From Dyadobacter sp. SG02 (GTDB lineage Bacteria; Bacteroidota; Bacteroidia; Cytophagales; Spirosomataceae), in contig NZ_FNYL01000013.1 of the NCBI RefSeq assembly GCF_900109045.1, positions 226,584 through 290,583 of the forward strand: a stretch of 64,000 bases of DNA, read 5' to 3'. The notes under the pieces were generated by a model. That model was not told the DNA's origin. It ran no database searches and was given only the letters and a program-made list of their open reading frames with translations. Position 1 is the stretch's first letter, and every line of letters starts with the position of its first letter. This document shows, one piece after another, positions 36,158-45,261 of this stretch. The position numbers were made by a program, and so were the translations under genes.

Positions 36158-37501
36158 ATGAACCCGAGCGATTGCCGGGGTTGGGGCAAGTACCTGCTAT
36201 ATTGCACGCTTATTGTTCGTGTAAAGTCCCCCGTGAGAAAATACAATCTGCAACTCGGTGCATCAATGGCCACCGTGGTAACCCTGGCGATCGTGCCTGT
36301 CCGGCTTTCCGAAGGCCAGGGTGCTAATATGGTAAGTCTGGTAGGATCGGAAATCGTAATCTGGCTGATGTGCATGGCAACCTGGTTGTCGAGTTATCAG
36401 ACTTACCACAGGCTCAGGTTAGCCAAATGGCAAAAAATTGCGATCGCGCTGGCACTTTGCGCGGTGATTTCGAACTTGTTCTTTCTGGCATCGTTCCGCA
36501 TGTTCGAGGATTATCCGCTCAAATCGATGCGCGATCTTCCGCTTTGGATTATCACCATCCGGCTTTCCCTGCGCGGCCTCTTGCTGGGGCTCATTATGGT
36601 ACCCATTATTTTTCTCCTTGAAACAGAGCGCGAACGGCAGGCGGAAGCATTAAAAAGGGAGCGGGACCGGGCCATCGAGGCGGAACAGCAAAAACACGTT
36701 TTGGAAATGCTCGTATCCGAGCGGACGGCAGACCTGGAAGAGGCGCTGTCGTTTCTGGGCGAGTCACAGGAGGAGCTGGACCACCAGGTATACCTCCTTA
36801 CGCGCGTGGTGGCGTCCATAGCCCATGACGTGCATGCGCCCCTGCAATACATCATCTCCGCGACCAAACACACCGGCAAGCTCATCGGGGGCGCGGAGCT
36901 GGAACAGGCGGCCGAAAGTAACTTGCAAGTCGAACGCGGCCTGGATAATATGGTGGTATTTATGCAAAACCTGCTGGAATTTGCGAAAAGTCAAATCCAC
37001 CGGGGCGCGCTGCAAATGGGTAATGTAAACCTGGCTGCATTGATCCGCCAAAAGGCCGGTTTGTTTGAACAGATTCTCTCCTCAGGCGGCAACACGCTAC
37101 GCATTTTCCTGGACGAAAAGCTGACAGTCCACAGCAATACGAATCTTCTCGGGGTTATCCTTCATAACCTGCTGGACAACGCCACGAAAAATACCTCGGG
37201 AGGGGAAATTGAAATATCGGGTGAGGTTGTCGATGAAAGGTTATGCCTGTATATTCAAAATCCGTTATCCGGCACGCCTTTGAATGACACTCCGGGAATG
37301 AACGGACATAGCGTGTCAGGGCAGTTTGCGTTCAATCCGGGGATGAACGGGTATGGGTTGGGTCTGGTTCTGGTGCGGGATATCTCGGCGCTGCTGAATG
37401 TCGACTTTTTGATCGAAGCGGCACCCGGCAGGGTGGTAGCAAAGCTTGCTTTTCCTGAATTTTCAGGTGCTGAAATTGCTTCCGAAAAACTTTCGCTTTA
37501 A
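36158..37501 (+). CDS. Sensor histidine kinase with degenerate ATP-binding G1 box
   Basis: 447 residues from ATG 36158; a reading from 36017 overlaps the upstream gene, and a later GTG near 36232 is possible. Four or so hydrophobic segments (SMATVVTLAIVPV, SEIVIWLMCMATWLSSY, KIAIALALCAVISNLFFLASF, SLRGLLLGLIMVPIIFLL) form a membrane sensor. A coiled coil leads to the DHp helix with His223 in SIAHDVHAPLQ. The N box is present (NLLDNATKN) and the G2 region is GYGLGLVLV, but where DxGxG is expected the sequence reads IQNPLSG, so the G1 box seems lost. It has no adjacent response regulator. It may be inactive as a kinase and work as a phosphatase or scaffold, or use a divergent ATP site. Confidence 0.78.
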   Translation: MNPSDCRGWGKYLLYCTLIVRVKSPVRKYNLQLGASMATVVTLAIVPVRLSEGQGANMVSLVGSEIVIWLMCMATWLSSYQTYHRLRLAKWQKIAIALALCAVISNLFFLASFRMFEDYPLKSMRDLPLWIITIRLSLRGLLLGLIMVPIIFLLETERERQAEALKRERDRAIEAEQQKHVLEMLVSERTADLEEALSFLGESQEELDHQVYLLTRVVASIAHDVHAPLQYIISATKHTGKLIGGAELEQAAESNLQVERGLDNMVVFMQNLLEFAKSQIHRGALQMGNVNLAALIRQKAGLFEQILSSGGNTLRIFLDEKLTVHSNTNLLGVILHNLLDNATKNTSGGEIEISGEVVDERLCLYIQNPLSGTPLNDTPGMNGHSVSGQFAFNPGMNGYGLGLVLVRDISALLNVDFLIEAAPGRVVAKLAFPEFSGAEIASEKLSL

Positions 37502-37503
37502 CA

Positions 37504-38274
37504 TTACCCGAGCGTTGTTCCCGTGAATTTTGCAGCTTCCCTGTAAAAATGGCTGCTATCGTAATACCCAAACCGGCACGGGTCAAATTTTTCCTGTTTG
37601 ACATAGGCAGTCAGCGCGGTTCTGGCCCGGAGAATGGAGAAATATCCTTTGGGACTGATGCCGATCACACGATGAAAATAGCGGTTAATACTTTTGGAAG
37701 TAGTAAAATGCTTTTCCGCAAGTTGGCCTACATTCAATTGCCAATCTGATTGTTGATACGTTTCCGCGATATCCCGGACAAAAGCCAGATAATGGTCCAT
37801 TATCCTTGTATCATGTTTTTCAAGCAAATACTCTTCCGTGATTTTCTTTCGATCGGCGAAGGACGGGCTATTTTTTAACCGGTCTATTAATTGCACAGGC
37901 AGGATTTGATGCAGCGGTATTACTTTTCCTTTCAAAAGCACCTGCGAAATCCCCAGAATAGCCTCCAAGCCGCCAGGCTGAAACTTAATGGTGAAAATAC
38001 GGTCGCCGGGCAGGTTGTGGCGTGTGGTATGCAAATCCCTCAGCACGAGAATGTCCGCCCTTTTATCGACTGAATAAGTAAAATTGTCCAGCGAAATCCG
38101 GTACGGGTTACCGAGGTTAATGTACATTGTGGGCGTCCAGCTTGGAAACATTTCGACGGTAAACGCATCGCTACGGACGATAGATTCGGAGAAAAAATCA
38201 ATATGGTCCGAAAGCTCGCCGCAGGGCGGAGCAAACGTGTAGTGATCGCGAATCGGGTCGAATATTTCTTTCAA
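37504..38274 (-). CDS. AraC family transcriptional regulator
   Basis: 256 residues. The N-terminal domain (PCGELSDHIDFFSE, FPSWTPTMYINLGNPY, DRIFTIKFQPGGLEAILGI) is the DUF6597-type sensor common in Bacteroidota AraC proteins. The C-terminal HTH region is LNVGQLAEKHFTTSKSINRYFHRVIGISPKGYFSILRART and the second helix pair FGYYDSSHFYREAAKFTG. The usual second-HTH Ala-x-x-x-Gly turn reads CRFGYYD, somewhat worn. Convergent with the kinase gene with a 2-bp gap and divergent from the hydrolase gene at 38340. Confidence 0.82.
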   Translation of the reverse strand: MKEIFDPIRDHYTFAPPCGELSDHIDFFSESIVRSDAFTVEMFPSWTPTMYINLGNPYRISLDNFTYSVDKRADILVLRDLHTTRHNLPGDRIFTIKFQPGGLEAILGISQVLLKGKVIPLHQILPVQLIDRLKNSPSFADRKKITEEYLLEKHDTRIMDHYLAFVRDIAETYQQSDWQLNVGQLAEKHFTTSKSINRYFHRVIGISPKGYFSILRARTALTAYVKQEKFDPCRFGYYDSSHFYREAAKFTGTTLG

Positions 38275-38290
38275 ATTGTCCGTTTTTTAC

Positions 38291-38323
38291 CTTGACGAAT
38301 ATACTGACGCCCGGCTACATTTG
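38291..38323 (+). promoter_or_regulatory. Predicted Bacteroidota-type promoter of the S33-like hydrolase gene
   Basis: TACATTTG (38316-38323) matches the TAnnTTTG -7 element; CTTG (38291-38294) is one base off the TTTG -33 element at a 21-nt spacing. The start codon is at 38340, so the leader would be very short. Confidence 0.5.
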
Positions 38324-38339
38324 AAAAAAATATAGCAAT

Positions 38340-39839
38340 ATGTCACAGCGCATTGTACACTTTCTGACCATTTTCTTTTTAAGTAGCGGGGCATTTGCGC
38401 AGCAAGCAAAAATCGAGACTTGCGACTGCGATTTCAAAATTGACCCCGAGGTATTGAAAATCGTACCGGACAATGCAAAGAAAAATTATACCTCCGGGCC
38501 GAATCTGCCCGACAGCAGTTTTCAAAAACAATGTGGTTACCTGCTGGTGCCGGAAAACCGGAAAAAGAAAAATTCCCGGTTGATTAAGCTGCCCTTTATC
38601 GTTGTCAAAACTAAAAACCCCGACAAACATCATGATCCGGTACTTTATACCGCGGGCGGGCCAGGCGGGAGTTCGCTCGGTGCCGCGGCAGGACTTTCGA
38701 AAAGCCCGTTTATCGAGCACCGGGACTGCATTGTTTTTGAGCAGCGGGGTACGCGTTTCGCATTGCCGTACCTGCGTACGTTCGAGCTGGACAAGGCGCT
38801 TAAAGATGCCGTCCGCCGGAACCTGGACAAGGACAGTATGACGGTGGTCGGCGTTAAAAACTACAAGGCGGCACTTGAAAAACGGGGGATCGATCTCTCA
38901 GGGTACAATACGGATGAAACCGTATCGGACATCCATGACCTTCTGAAAGCATTAAAGATCGATTCGGTGAACCTGTTTGGCGTTTCATACAGCGGCGGGT
39001 TGATGACGGCCGTTCTGCAACGTGATCCGTCCCGCATCCGCTCGCTGATCCTCGATTCGCCGCTGCCCACTTTTGTGCCGATCGACGAAGACGAGCCGGT
39101 AAACTTTATGGAGGCGCTCCATATCTATTTCGAAAAAGTGGCGGCGGATTCCGTTCAGCGCAAACTTTATGGCAACCTCAGAAGCCGTTTTCATACTTAT
39201 TTCAATGCTATCGCCACAAAAACCTTCGACTTGCCTTACCTCGAAGCGGGAACAAAGGATTCCGTTCACATCAAGTATACCAAAAACGAACTGTTAGCCG
39301 TGGTGCTCGACAAGCTCTATGACGATTCGGGCCGGAAAGATCTTGCCCGGATCGTCACGGACATAATGGAAGGGAAGCATCAGCCTTATATGCTTCACTA
39401 TTTCAACGAATTTTTCCGCAGGAACGGCGCGCCGGACGGTATGCGGTTGTCCGTTTATTGTGCGGACCAGACGGCCTACCATTCCGAAAAAGTACGCCGG
39501 GATCTGGATCGCGTATATCCTTACCTGGCCGGTTTTCACATCAACGACGTTTACCGGGCTATGTGCGATTGCTGGAAGGTACCGCCGGTCAACCGGGAGA
39601 CGAAACAGCCATACTATTCCGACAAGCCGGCCCTTTTAGCCGATGGCGAAATGGACCCGGCGTGCCGACCATTGTACATCGACCGTATCAGCCACTACAT
39701 GCCCAATAGCCAACGCTTTTTGCTGATCGACAAGGGACATGGCGTGATTGGAAAATCGATGGGCCCGATCGTACGTTCGTTTCTGGCTGATCCTTATGGG
39801 AAAATCGCGTCGGCGGATGAAAGCATTATCGGTTATTAG
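38340..39839 (+). CDS. Exported alpha/beta hydrolase, peptidase S33/TAP-like
   Basis: 499 residues. Signal peptide MSQRIVHFLTIFFLSSGAFAQ. The oxyanion segment is LYTAGGPGGSSLG, the nucleophile elbow GVSYSGGL with Ser216, and the His region LLIDKGHGVIG; an Asp is expected near LLADGEMDPA. This is the architecture of proline iminopeptidase-like and tripeptidyl-peptidase S33 enzymes, which trim peptides from the N-terminus. The CDC pair near residue 28 may form a disulfide in the periplasm. It stands alone and its last 14 bp overlap the convergent DHFR-fold gene. Confidence 0.83.
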   Translation: MSQRIVHFLTIFFLSSGAFAQQAKIETCDCDFKIDPEVLKIVPDNAKKNYTSGPNLPDSSFQKQCGYLLVPENRKKKNSRLIKLPFIVVKTKNPDKHHDPVLYTAGGPGGSSLGAAAGLSKSPFIEHRDCIVFEQRGTRFALPYLRTFELDKALKDAVRRNLDKDSMTVVGVKNYKAALEKRGIDLSGYNTDETVSDIHDLLKALKIDSVNLFGVSYSGGLMTAVLQRDPSRIRSLILDSPLPTFVPIDEDEPVNFMEALHIYFEKVAADSVQRKLYGNLRSRFHTYFNAIATKTFDLPYLEAGTKDSVHIKYTKNELLAVVLDKLYDDSGRKDLARIVTDIMEGKHQPYMLHYFNEFFRRNGAPDGMRLSVYCADQTAYHSEKVRRDLDRVYPYLAGFHINDVYRAMCDCWKVPPVNRETKQPYYSDKPALLADGEMDPACRPLYIDRISHYMPNSQRFLLIDKGHGVIGKSMGPIVRSFLADPYGKIASADESIIGY

Positions 39840-40407
39840 CCGCTTTCAGTGATCCGATGTGCCTGTAAGTATTGATCAGCAAACCCGTTGGCGTGGACCT
39901 GGAATCGACAAAGGCAAGCTCCCGCGCGTCAAAACTGTCGGATAGCAGGCGTTTACCCTTGCCAAGCAAAACCGGGTAGGTGATGAGTACCACCTCGTCG
40001 GCCAGGCCATGGTCCAGCAGGAGAGACGTCAGCGTTGAACTTCCCAAGACGATCAGATCGGCGCCGTCGGTTGCCTTAATTTCACGAATTGTCTCCGTAA
40101 TATTCTCATTCACACCTTTTACCGGTCCCCATTCCAGGCTGTCGGGCCGGTGGGTTACAATGTATTTTGTCGCGGCATTGATTGCGTTGGCCATCGGGAA
40201 ATTTCCGGCGGTCGGCCAAAAGCCGCTGAATATATCGTAGGTATGGCGCCCAAGGAGCAGGTCAAAGTCCGTACCGTACGCCTCCAAAAGCATTGCCGCC
40301 CCGGCAGGGCTGCGGTAGGGTGTGGTCCAGGCGCCATAGGTGTAGTCTCCATCGTGTTCTATTACCCCGTCGAGCGAGATGTGTTCGAAAATCCTGATCT
40401 TTCTCAT
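39826..40407 (-). CDS. Dihydrofolate reductase/RibD-fold family protein
   Basis: 193 residues. Start MRKIRIFEHISLDGVIE and the segments LLGRHTYDIFSGFWP, DLIVLGSSTLTSLLLDHGLADEVVLITYPVLLGKGKRLL are typical of the RibD C-terminal/DHFR-like family common in soil bacteria. The fold binds NADPH; the substrate is unknown. A minus-strand TAATTTTG (40441-40434) matches the -7 consensus 27 bp before the start, without a clear -33 element. Confidence 0.85.
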   Translation of the reverse strand: MRKIRIFEHISLDGVIEHDGDYTYGAWTTPYRSPAGAAMLLEAYGTDFDLLLGRHTYDIFSGFWPTAGNFPMANAINAATKYIVTHRPDSLEWGPVKGVNENITETIREIKATDGADLIVLGSSTLTSLLLDHGLADEVVLITYPVLLGKGKRLLSDSFDARELAFVDSRSTPTGLLINTYRHIGSLKAANNR

Positions 40408-40558
40408 TTTGTTTCTGCTGGTTTAGTTGTTGTCAAAATTAGGTAACACCGCGTAAGCGCATGAGGTGTAAGCACGACAATTTGCGGGTGTCTTTTACCA
40501 TTTAGCTCTCGGCAATTACTTAGATTTCGGAAATGATTCCTCAACCCTTTGCCCGTCA

Positions 40559-42841
40559 ATGAAAGAATCCCCCGCACCGGTGCGAACCGCCTGTCAATTC
40601 CTGATCATTCTTTTGCTTATTTTCCGGGTCGCCGGGGCTGATCCTTTGCATGCGGAGAAGGCCCGTAGCCCAATTTCCAATGCGGACCAGGCGCACTTCG
40701 CATCGCTTTTGAAAGCAGGTTACCAATATCTTTTAAGGCCCGGGGAGGCGGGAAGCGATCTGCAAACTGCTGCGGGTTTCGCCCAAAAGGCCATGGATTT
40801 TAGTCTTGAAAAGAAAAACAAATCTTGGGAAGCGGATGCCTGTCTGTTGTCTTCGATGATTAGCGCTGAAAGCGGCAAGCCTGGTGAGGCGTCCGTTTTG
40901 CTGGAAAAGTCGCTGGGCATTTACCGTAGCATCGGTAACTTTCTGGGTGAGGGGAACGCGCTCATGCAGAAACGTTTTCAATACGCCGATTTTGCCCACA
41001 ATATCAGCCAGCGCATGGAGGTCGTCAGGCAGGCGGCTGCGGCATATGGCAAGGCCAAAGCGAAAAAAGAAGAGGCGGATGCACGGCGCGAAATAGGAGA
41101 CCTTTTGCAGATCATCGGCAAAGAGCCGTTTGTGGCCCTGTCGGAATTGAAACAGTCGCTGGCGTTGTACCGGGCTGTGCATTACAACAAAATTCACGGG
41201 GTGTATGATCTGATCGGATACATTTATGCGAAAATGGGGATCATGGACGAAGCCGTCCGCTACGGAAGGTTGGCAGAGAAGGTGGCGATCGCGCAGAAAG
41301 ACTCTTCAATGCAACTTTGTACCATCTACAACCGGCTGTCTTACGCCTATTTTATCTCGAATGATTTCAAAAAATCGTTCGAATATGACCAATTGGCGAT
41401 GGACGTGGCGGTGCGTCACAAGGATAATTTCAGTATAGCGCTTATCGCGACAAATTTTGCGAACCGCCAGAATCTGGGTAAGTATCCGCATTACCAGGCT
41501 GCCATCGACTATTCGCTGGCTACGATCAAAAAATACCCGGACATGGCTCCCGGTTCGAAAATAGGGCTTTATGCGATTGCCGTGAAAGCCTGCGACAATC
41601 TGGGTAAGCACGCGCTGGCGCAAAGGTATTTCGATCAAATGCTTGCATTGGCCAACGAAAACAAGCTGGTCAGTAATACCCTGATGGCTTTGTCCAACGC
41701 CGCCGTGCAGCATTTCCTGGCCACCAGGCAGCTCGATCAGGCACATAAATACCTTTTGAAGCATCGTGCGCAGTCCCTTGAAGGCAATTTGAAATATCAG
41801 CTTATCTATAATTACCTGTGGAGTTTTCAATTGGATTCTTTAAATGGAAATCACCTTTCCGCCATTAGAAATTACCAGCTTCACAAAGCCCTTAAAGATT
41901 CTCTGCAGAGTAAAGAGAAAGAAGATCAGGTCGCGATGTTGAATGTCCGGTTCGATACGGAACGGAAGGACAATGAATTAAGGATGCGCGCGCGTGACAT
42001 CGGTCAGCTTGAACGGCGTGCTGCTTTGCAAAATCAAATACTGACGGAAACGAAGCGCAACCGCAATATCACGGCCGCCTTTCTGATCCTTTCCGTTCTT
42101 TTTTTAATCCTGCTTTACAACCGGTACAAAACAAAGCAACAGATTAATATTGCCACGGCGGAGAACAATCGTGTGCTCCAAAAAATGGTAAAGGAGCGTG
42201 AATGGCTGATCCGCGAACTGCATCACCGGGTTAAGAATAACCTTCAGACGGTCATGAGCCTGCTCGAATCGCAATCTGTTTTCCTGAAAGGCGACGCGCT
42301 CAATGCCATGAAGGAAAGCCAGCATCGCGTGCAGGCGATGTCGCTGATCCATCAAAAATTATATCTGTCGGATAAACTGGCGGTGGTGAATATGCCCGAT
42401 TACGTCACGGATTTGATCGAATACCTTCGGGAGAGTTTCAATTTCGATGGCATAGGGCTCAGTATCGACGTCGATCCGGTCGATCTGGACGTTTCACAAG
42501 CCATACCTATCGGACTGATTCTCAATGAGGCTATTACAAATTCCCTTAAACACGCATTTCCCGATGGCCGCGAAGGCAAAATCGATGTCTTGTTGAAAAG
42601 GCAATCCCCCGGTTCCGATATTCTGCTGGCCATCCGGGACGATGGTGTCGGTTTGCCGGACCGGTACCTGAAAGGGAAAACCGGATCGCTGGGAATCATA
42701 TTGATACGCGGCCTGACGGGCGAGTTCGGCGGTAACCTGGAATTGAGCAACCATGACGGGACGCGGATTGCGATCCGGTTTGATTCCATGGCTCCCGTCA
42801 TGCGGGAGGAAATTGCCGGGTCGAGTCCTATCGGGCAATGA
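40559..42841 (+). CDS. TPR-containing sensor histidine kinase (HisKA_2/HWE type), first of three
   Basis: 760 residues. Signal anchor at about 10-26 (TACQFLIILLLIFRVAGA). Residues 45-450 are TPR-like helices. A transmembrane helix at 504-521 (NITAAFLILSVLFLILLY) is followed by a coiled coil and the DHp motif REWLIRELHHRVKNNLQTVMSLLESQ with phosphoacceptor His in the HHR pair (555-556). The ATPase domain has ILNEAITNSLKHAFP and RDDGVGLP, with GSLGIILIRGL as the G2 region. The TPR part should be periplasmic. No receiver is attached and no regulator adjoins it; the AraC gene behind it is convergent. It shares its layout, including a LDSLNGNHLSAIRNYQ segment before the membrane helix, with the kinases at 47927 and 54527. 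Confidence 0.87.
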   Translation: MKESPAPVRTACQFLIILLLIFRVAGADPLHAEKARSPISNADQAHFASLLKAGYQYLLRPGEAGSDLQTAAGFAQKAMDFSLEKKNKSWEADACLLSSMISAESGKPGEASVLLEKSLGIYRSIGNFLGEGNALMQKRFQYADFAHNISQRMEVVRQAAAAYGKAKAKKEEADARREIGDLLQIIGKEPFVALSELKQSLALYRAVHYNKIHGVYDLIGYIYAKMGIMDEAVRYGRLAEKVAIAQKDSSMQLCTIYNRLSYAYFISNDFKKSFEYDQLAMDVAVRHKDNFSIALIATNFANRQNLGKYPHYQAAIDYSLATIKKYPDMAPGSKIGLYAIAVKACDNLGKHALAQRYFDQMLALANENKLVSNTLMALSNAAVQHFLATRQLDQAHKYLLKHRAQSLEGNLKYQLIYNYLWSFQLDSLNGNHLSAIRNYQLHKALKDSLQSKEKEDQVAMLNVRFDTERKDNELRMRARDIGQLERRAALQNQILTETKRNRNITAAFLILSVLFLILLYNRYKTKQQINIATAENNRVLQKMVKEREWLIRELHHRVKNNLQTVMSLLESQSVFLKGDALNAMKESQHRVQAMSLIHQKLYLSDKLAVVNMPDYVTDLIEYLRESFNFDGIGLSIDVDPVDLDVSQAIPIGLILNEAITNSLKHAFPDGREGKIDVLLKRQSPGSDILLAIRDDGVGLPDRYLKGKTGSLGIILIRGLTGEFGGNLELSNHDGTRIAIRFDSMAPVMREEIAGSSPIGQ

Positions 42842-42864
42842 ACTGTTCGACAGGGCCGGGTAAT

Positions 42865-43746
42865 TCAGGAGTGCGTTGCGGATTTTTTATACGACGCCGG
42901 CGACATGTTTGTATTGGCTTTAAAGAACTTCCCAAACACCGACTGGTCCGAAAAATTCAGCTGCTCGCTTACCTTGGCAACGGTATAGTCGCTACGTTGC
43001 AACAATACTTTGGCTTCGAGAATGATCGCCTCGTTGATCCATTGACTGGCCGATCTTCCGGTCTTTTCTTTGAGCAATTCGGACAGGTGCTTTGCCGTGA
43101 CATTCAGTTTTTCGGCATAGTAGCCGACGGTTCTCTGATCTTTAAATTCCCGCACCAGCAGCGTTTTGAAGTTGGCCACCAATGCCGGCGTGCCGTGATC
43201 TTCGGTAACATTCACAGTCCTGCTGCCCAATTCAGCATCAAATTCATGGATCAGGATATTGATATAACTCCTGATCAACTGTGATTCGTGGGGGTGCTTT
43301 TCCGACAATACCGCCTGGATTTGTTCGTACAATGCGATGAATTGCTTCTCCCGGGTCTGGTCGAGCTGGGCAAAGCAGGGTTGATTTTGTTCAAAAAAGG
43401 GGAATTTGGAGAGGAAAAACACGTCCGACAGATCGTTGAGGAAAAACTTTCCTGTGAAAAAGATGATTTCCAACAGCGGTTCCTGGTCCGCCCTGTCAAA
43501 CTGCCGGATCACGTGTGGGCCCAATGCGAAGAGGCATGGCGCCACCAATTCGCTTCTTTCCAATCCCCCCTGCACGACGAACGTGCCTTTGCGCAGAAAA
43601 GCAATCGCAAAGGTTTCCGTGCGGAATGGCTCTGACTCGTAGAGGTTGAAAGAGTCTTCCCGGACGAAAAAATAGTCATGCGGCACATCGTCTTTGCGGA
43701 ACAGCCTTTGCAACTGCCGGATATTGTATTGGGGGATTGGCTTCAT
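42865..43746 (-). CDS. AraC family transcriptional regulator next to efflux operon 1
   Basis: 293 residues from MKPIPQYNIRQL; an extra 7 residues are possible from 43767. The N-terminal cupin-like domain (ETFAIAFLRKGTFVVQGGL, CLFALGPHVIRQF) is followed by the AraC HTH pair (GYYAEKLNVTAKHLSELLKEKTGRSASQWINEAIILEAKVLL and VAKVSEQLNFSDQSVFGKFFKANTNMSPASYK). It is divergent from the TolC-HlyD-MFS operon with a 151-bp gap, so it is the likely regulator of that operon, by position. Confidence 0.87.
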   Translation of the reverse strand: MKPIPQYNIRQLQRLFRKDDVPHDYFFVREDSFNLYESEPFRTETFAIAFLRKGTFVVQGGLERSELVAPCLFALGPHVIRQFDRADQEPLLEIIFFTGKFFLNDLSDVFFLSKFPFFEQNQPCFAQLDQTREKQFIALYEQIQAVLSEKHPHESQLIRSYINILIHEFDAELGSRTVNVTEDHGTPALVANFKTLLVREFKDQRTVGYYAEKLNVTAKHLSELLKEKTGRSASQWINEAIILEAKVLLQRSDYTVAKVSEQLNFSDQSVFGKFFKANTNMSPASYKKSATHS

Positions 43747-43897
43747 GGGTAAAGTATATGGGGGCAAATATCCGTATAACCGACCAAAAGTGCCGAAATA
43801 TCGACGATTAAAAGGGGGAATATGTCAGGAAATTTGCATTAGAAAGAGGTTGCTTTTTTCACGGTTTTAACCCGGCGGGAAATGCGCTCCGAACTAA

Positions 43898-45241
43898 ATG
43901 ACGAACAGAATGAATACCAAGATTCTCACAAAGATCCCCGCAATGGTGCTGGCAAATGTACTGTTACTGGCATTATTGCCCAAACCGGTACTCGCCCAGC
44001 TGCCCCTTACTTTGGAGGAGGCCATTGAAAAAGCAAAGACGCAGAACCAGACGGTTGCCGCGAGCAAACAACAGGAGGCTGCGAGTGCAGCCGAGTATCA
44101 GGACGCCAAAAACGCGATCCTCCCACAATGGTCGTTCGGTGCCGAATATGACCGTTTTTCCAAACTGACCCTTTTCGAGAGCGGTCTGTCCGATGCGCAT
44201 TCCCACACACGCAGGCCCAGCCCGAACGGCGTGAATGCAGGTACGAGGGCGGAGTTTACGCTGTACTCGGGTGGACGCCAGCGGACGTTTATCGAAGAAG
44301 CGGGGATCAGGACAAAGATTGAAAAGATCAATACGGCCGACCTCCAGGGCAATGTGGCTTTACAAACCGTGGTACAATACATGGAAATGGTGCGGCTGGG
44401 CAAACTGGACTCGTTGATAGGGGAGCAAATCAAGCGCGCCGAGATCAGGCTGAAAAACATCACCTCTCTGTATGAGAACCAGCGGGTAACAAAGACGGAC
44501 CTCCTGCGTGCCCAGGTAATACTTTCGGCCAACAAGCTCAACATGGAACAGGCGTCCAACGACCTTACCATCGCGAACCACCGGCTGAACGTACTGCTGA
44601 ACCTCCCTGATTCCACCAGAATACTTACCCGGAACCCAGGTCAAATGCCGGCCGGAAACGCCTACGCAACTGAAGATATGCTGCATCAGCCCAACAACTC
44701 CTACCTCTTGCGACGGTTCGGCGAGAATATCAGATTGCAGGAGTCGCGCATCCGCCTCATCAAAAGCAGCTACCTTCCGACGGTTCAGTTGGTGGGCGCT
44801 TACGGGCTTAATTATCCCAACACCCTGTTTTTTCCCCCGGTGGCACAGTGGTACTCGGTGGGTTTTGTGGGTATTAAAACAGGCATTCACCTCTCTGCAT
44901 TTTATCATTCCAAGCAAAAAATGACGGCCGCCCGTGCCCGCCTCGCGGGAATGTACCTTCAACAGCAGGCGGTTTCGGATCAGGTAGGCACGGAAATCAG
45001 CTCGGCACAAATCAAATACCACGAATCGCTGAGCCGGATCAGGGTTGCCGAAGAATCGATCGAGCAAACGCGTACCAACCTCCGGATCACCAATACCAAA
45101 TATCTTAACCAGTCGGCATTGCTGACGGATTTGCTGGATGCCGACAATCTTTTTCTGGAATCCAATTACAACCTGGTCAGAGCGCAAGCCGACGAACGGA
45201 TTTTTTATTACAAACTCCTTTACGCGCAAGGCCAATTATAA
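43898..45241 (+). CDS. TolC family outer-membrane efflux protein (system 1)
   Basis: 447 residues with a signal peptide ending VLAQ. Two long helical hairpin repeats, each with TolC-like segments (LPLTLEEAIEKAKTQNQTV near the N-terminus; LRITNTKYLNQSALLTDLLDADNLFLESNYNLVRAQ near the end). It would form the outer-membrane channel of the tripartite pump. ATG 43910 is an alternative start. The HlyD gene follows after 20 bp, and the MFS gene overlaps that one by 4 bp. Confidence 0.88.
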   Translation: MTNRMNTKILTKIPAMVLANVLLLALLPKPVLAQLPLTLEEAIEKAKTQNQTVAASKQQEAASAAEYQDAKNAILPQWSFGAEYDRFSKLTLFESGLSDAHSHTRRPSPNGVNAGTRAEFTLYSGGRQRTFIEEAGIRTKIEKINTADLQGNVALQTVVQYMEMVRLGKLDSLIGEQIKRAEIRLKNITSLYENQRVTKTDLLRAQVILSANKLNMEQASNDLTIANHRLNVLLNLPDSTRILTRNPGQMPAGNAYATEDMLHQPNNSYLLRRFGENIRLQESRIRLIKSSYLPTVQLVGAYGLNYPNTLFFPPVAQWYSVGFVGIKTGIHLSAFYHSKQKMTAARARLAGMYLQQQAVSDQVGTEISSAQIKYHESLSRIRVAEESIEQTRTNLRITNTKYLNQSALLTDLLDADNLFLESNYNLVRAQADERIFYYKLLYAQGQL

Positions 45242-45261
45242 ATCACCTCACCATCACTACC

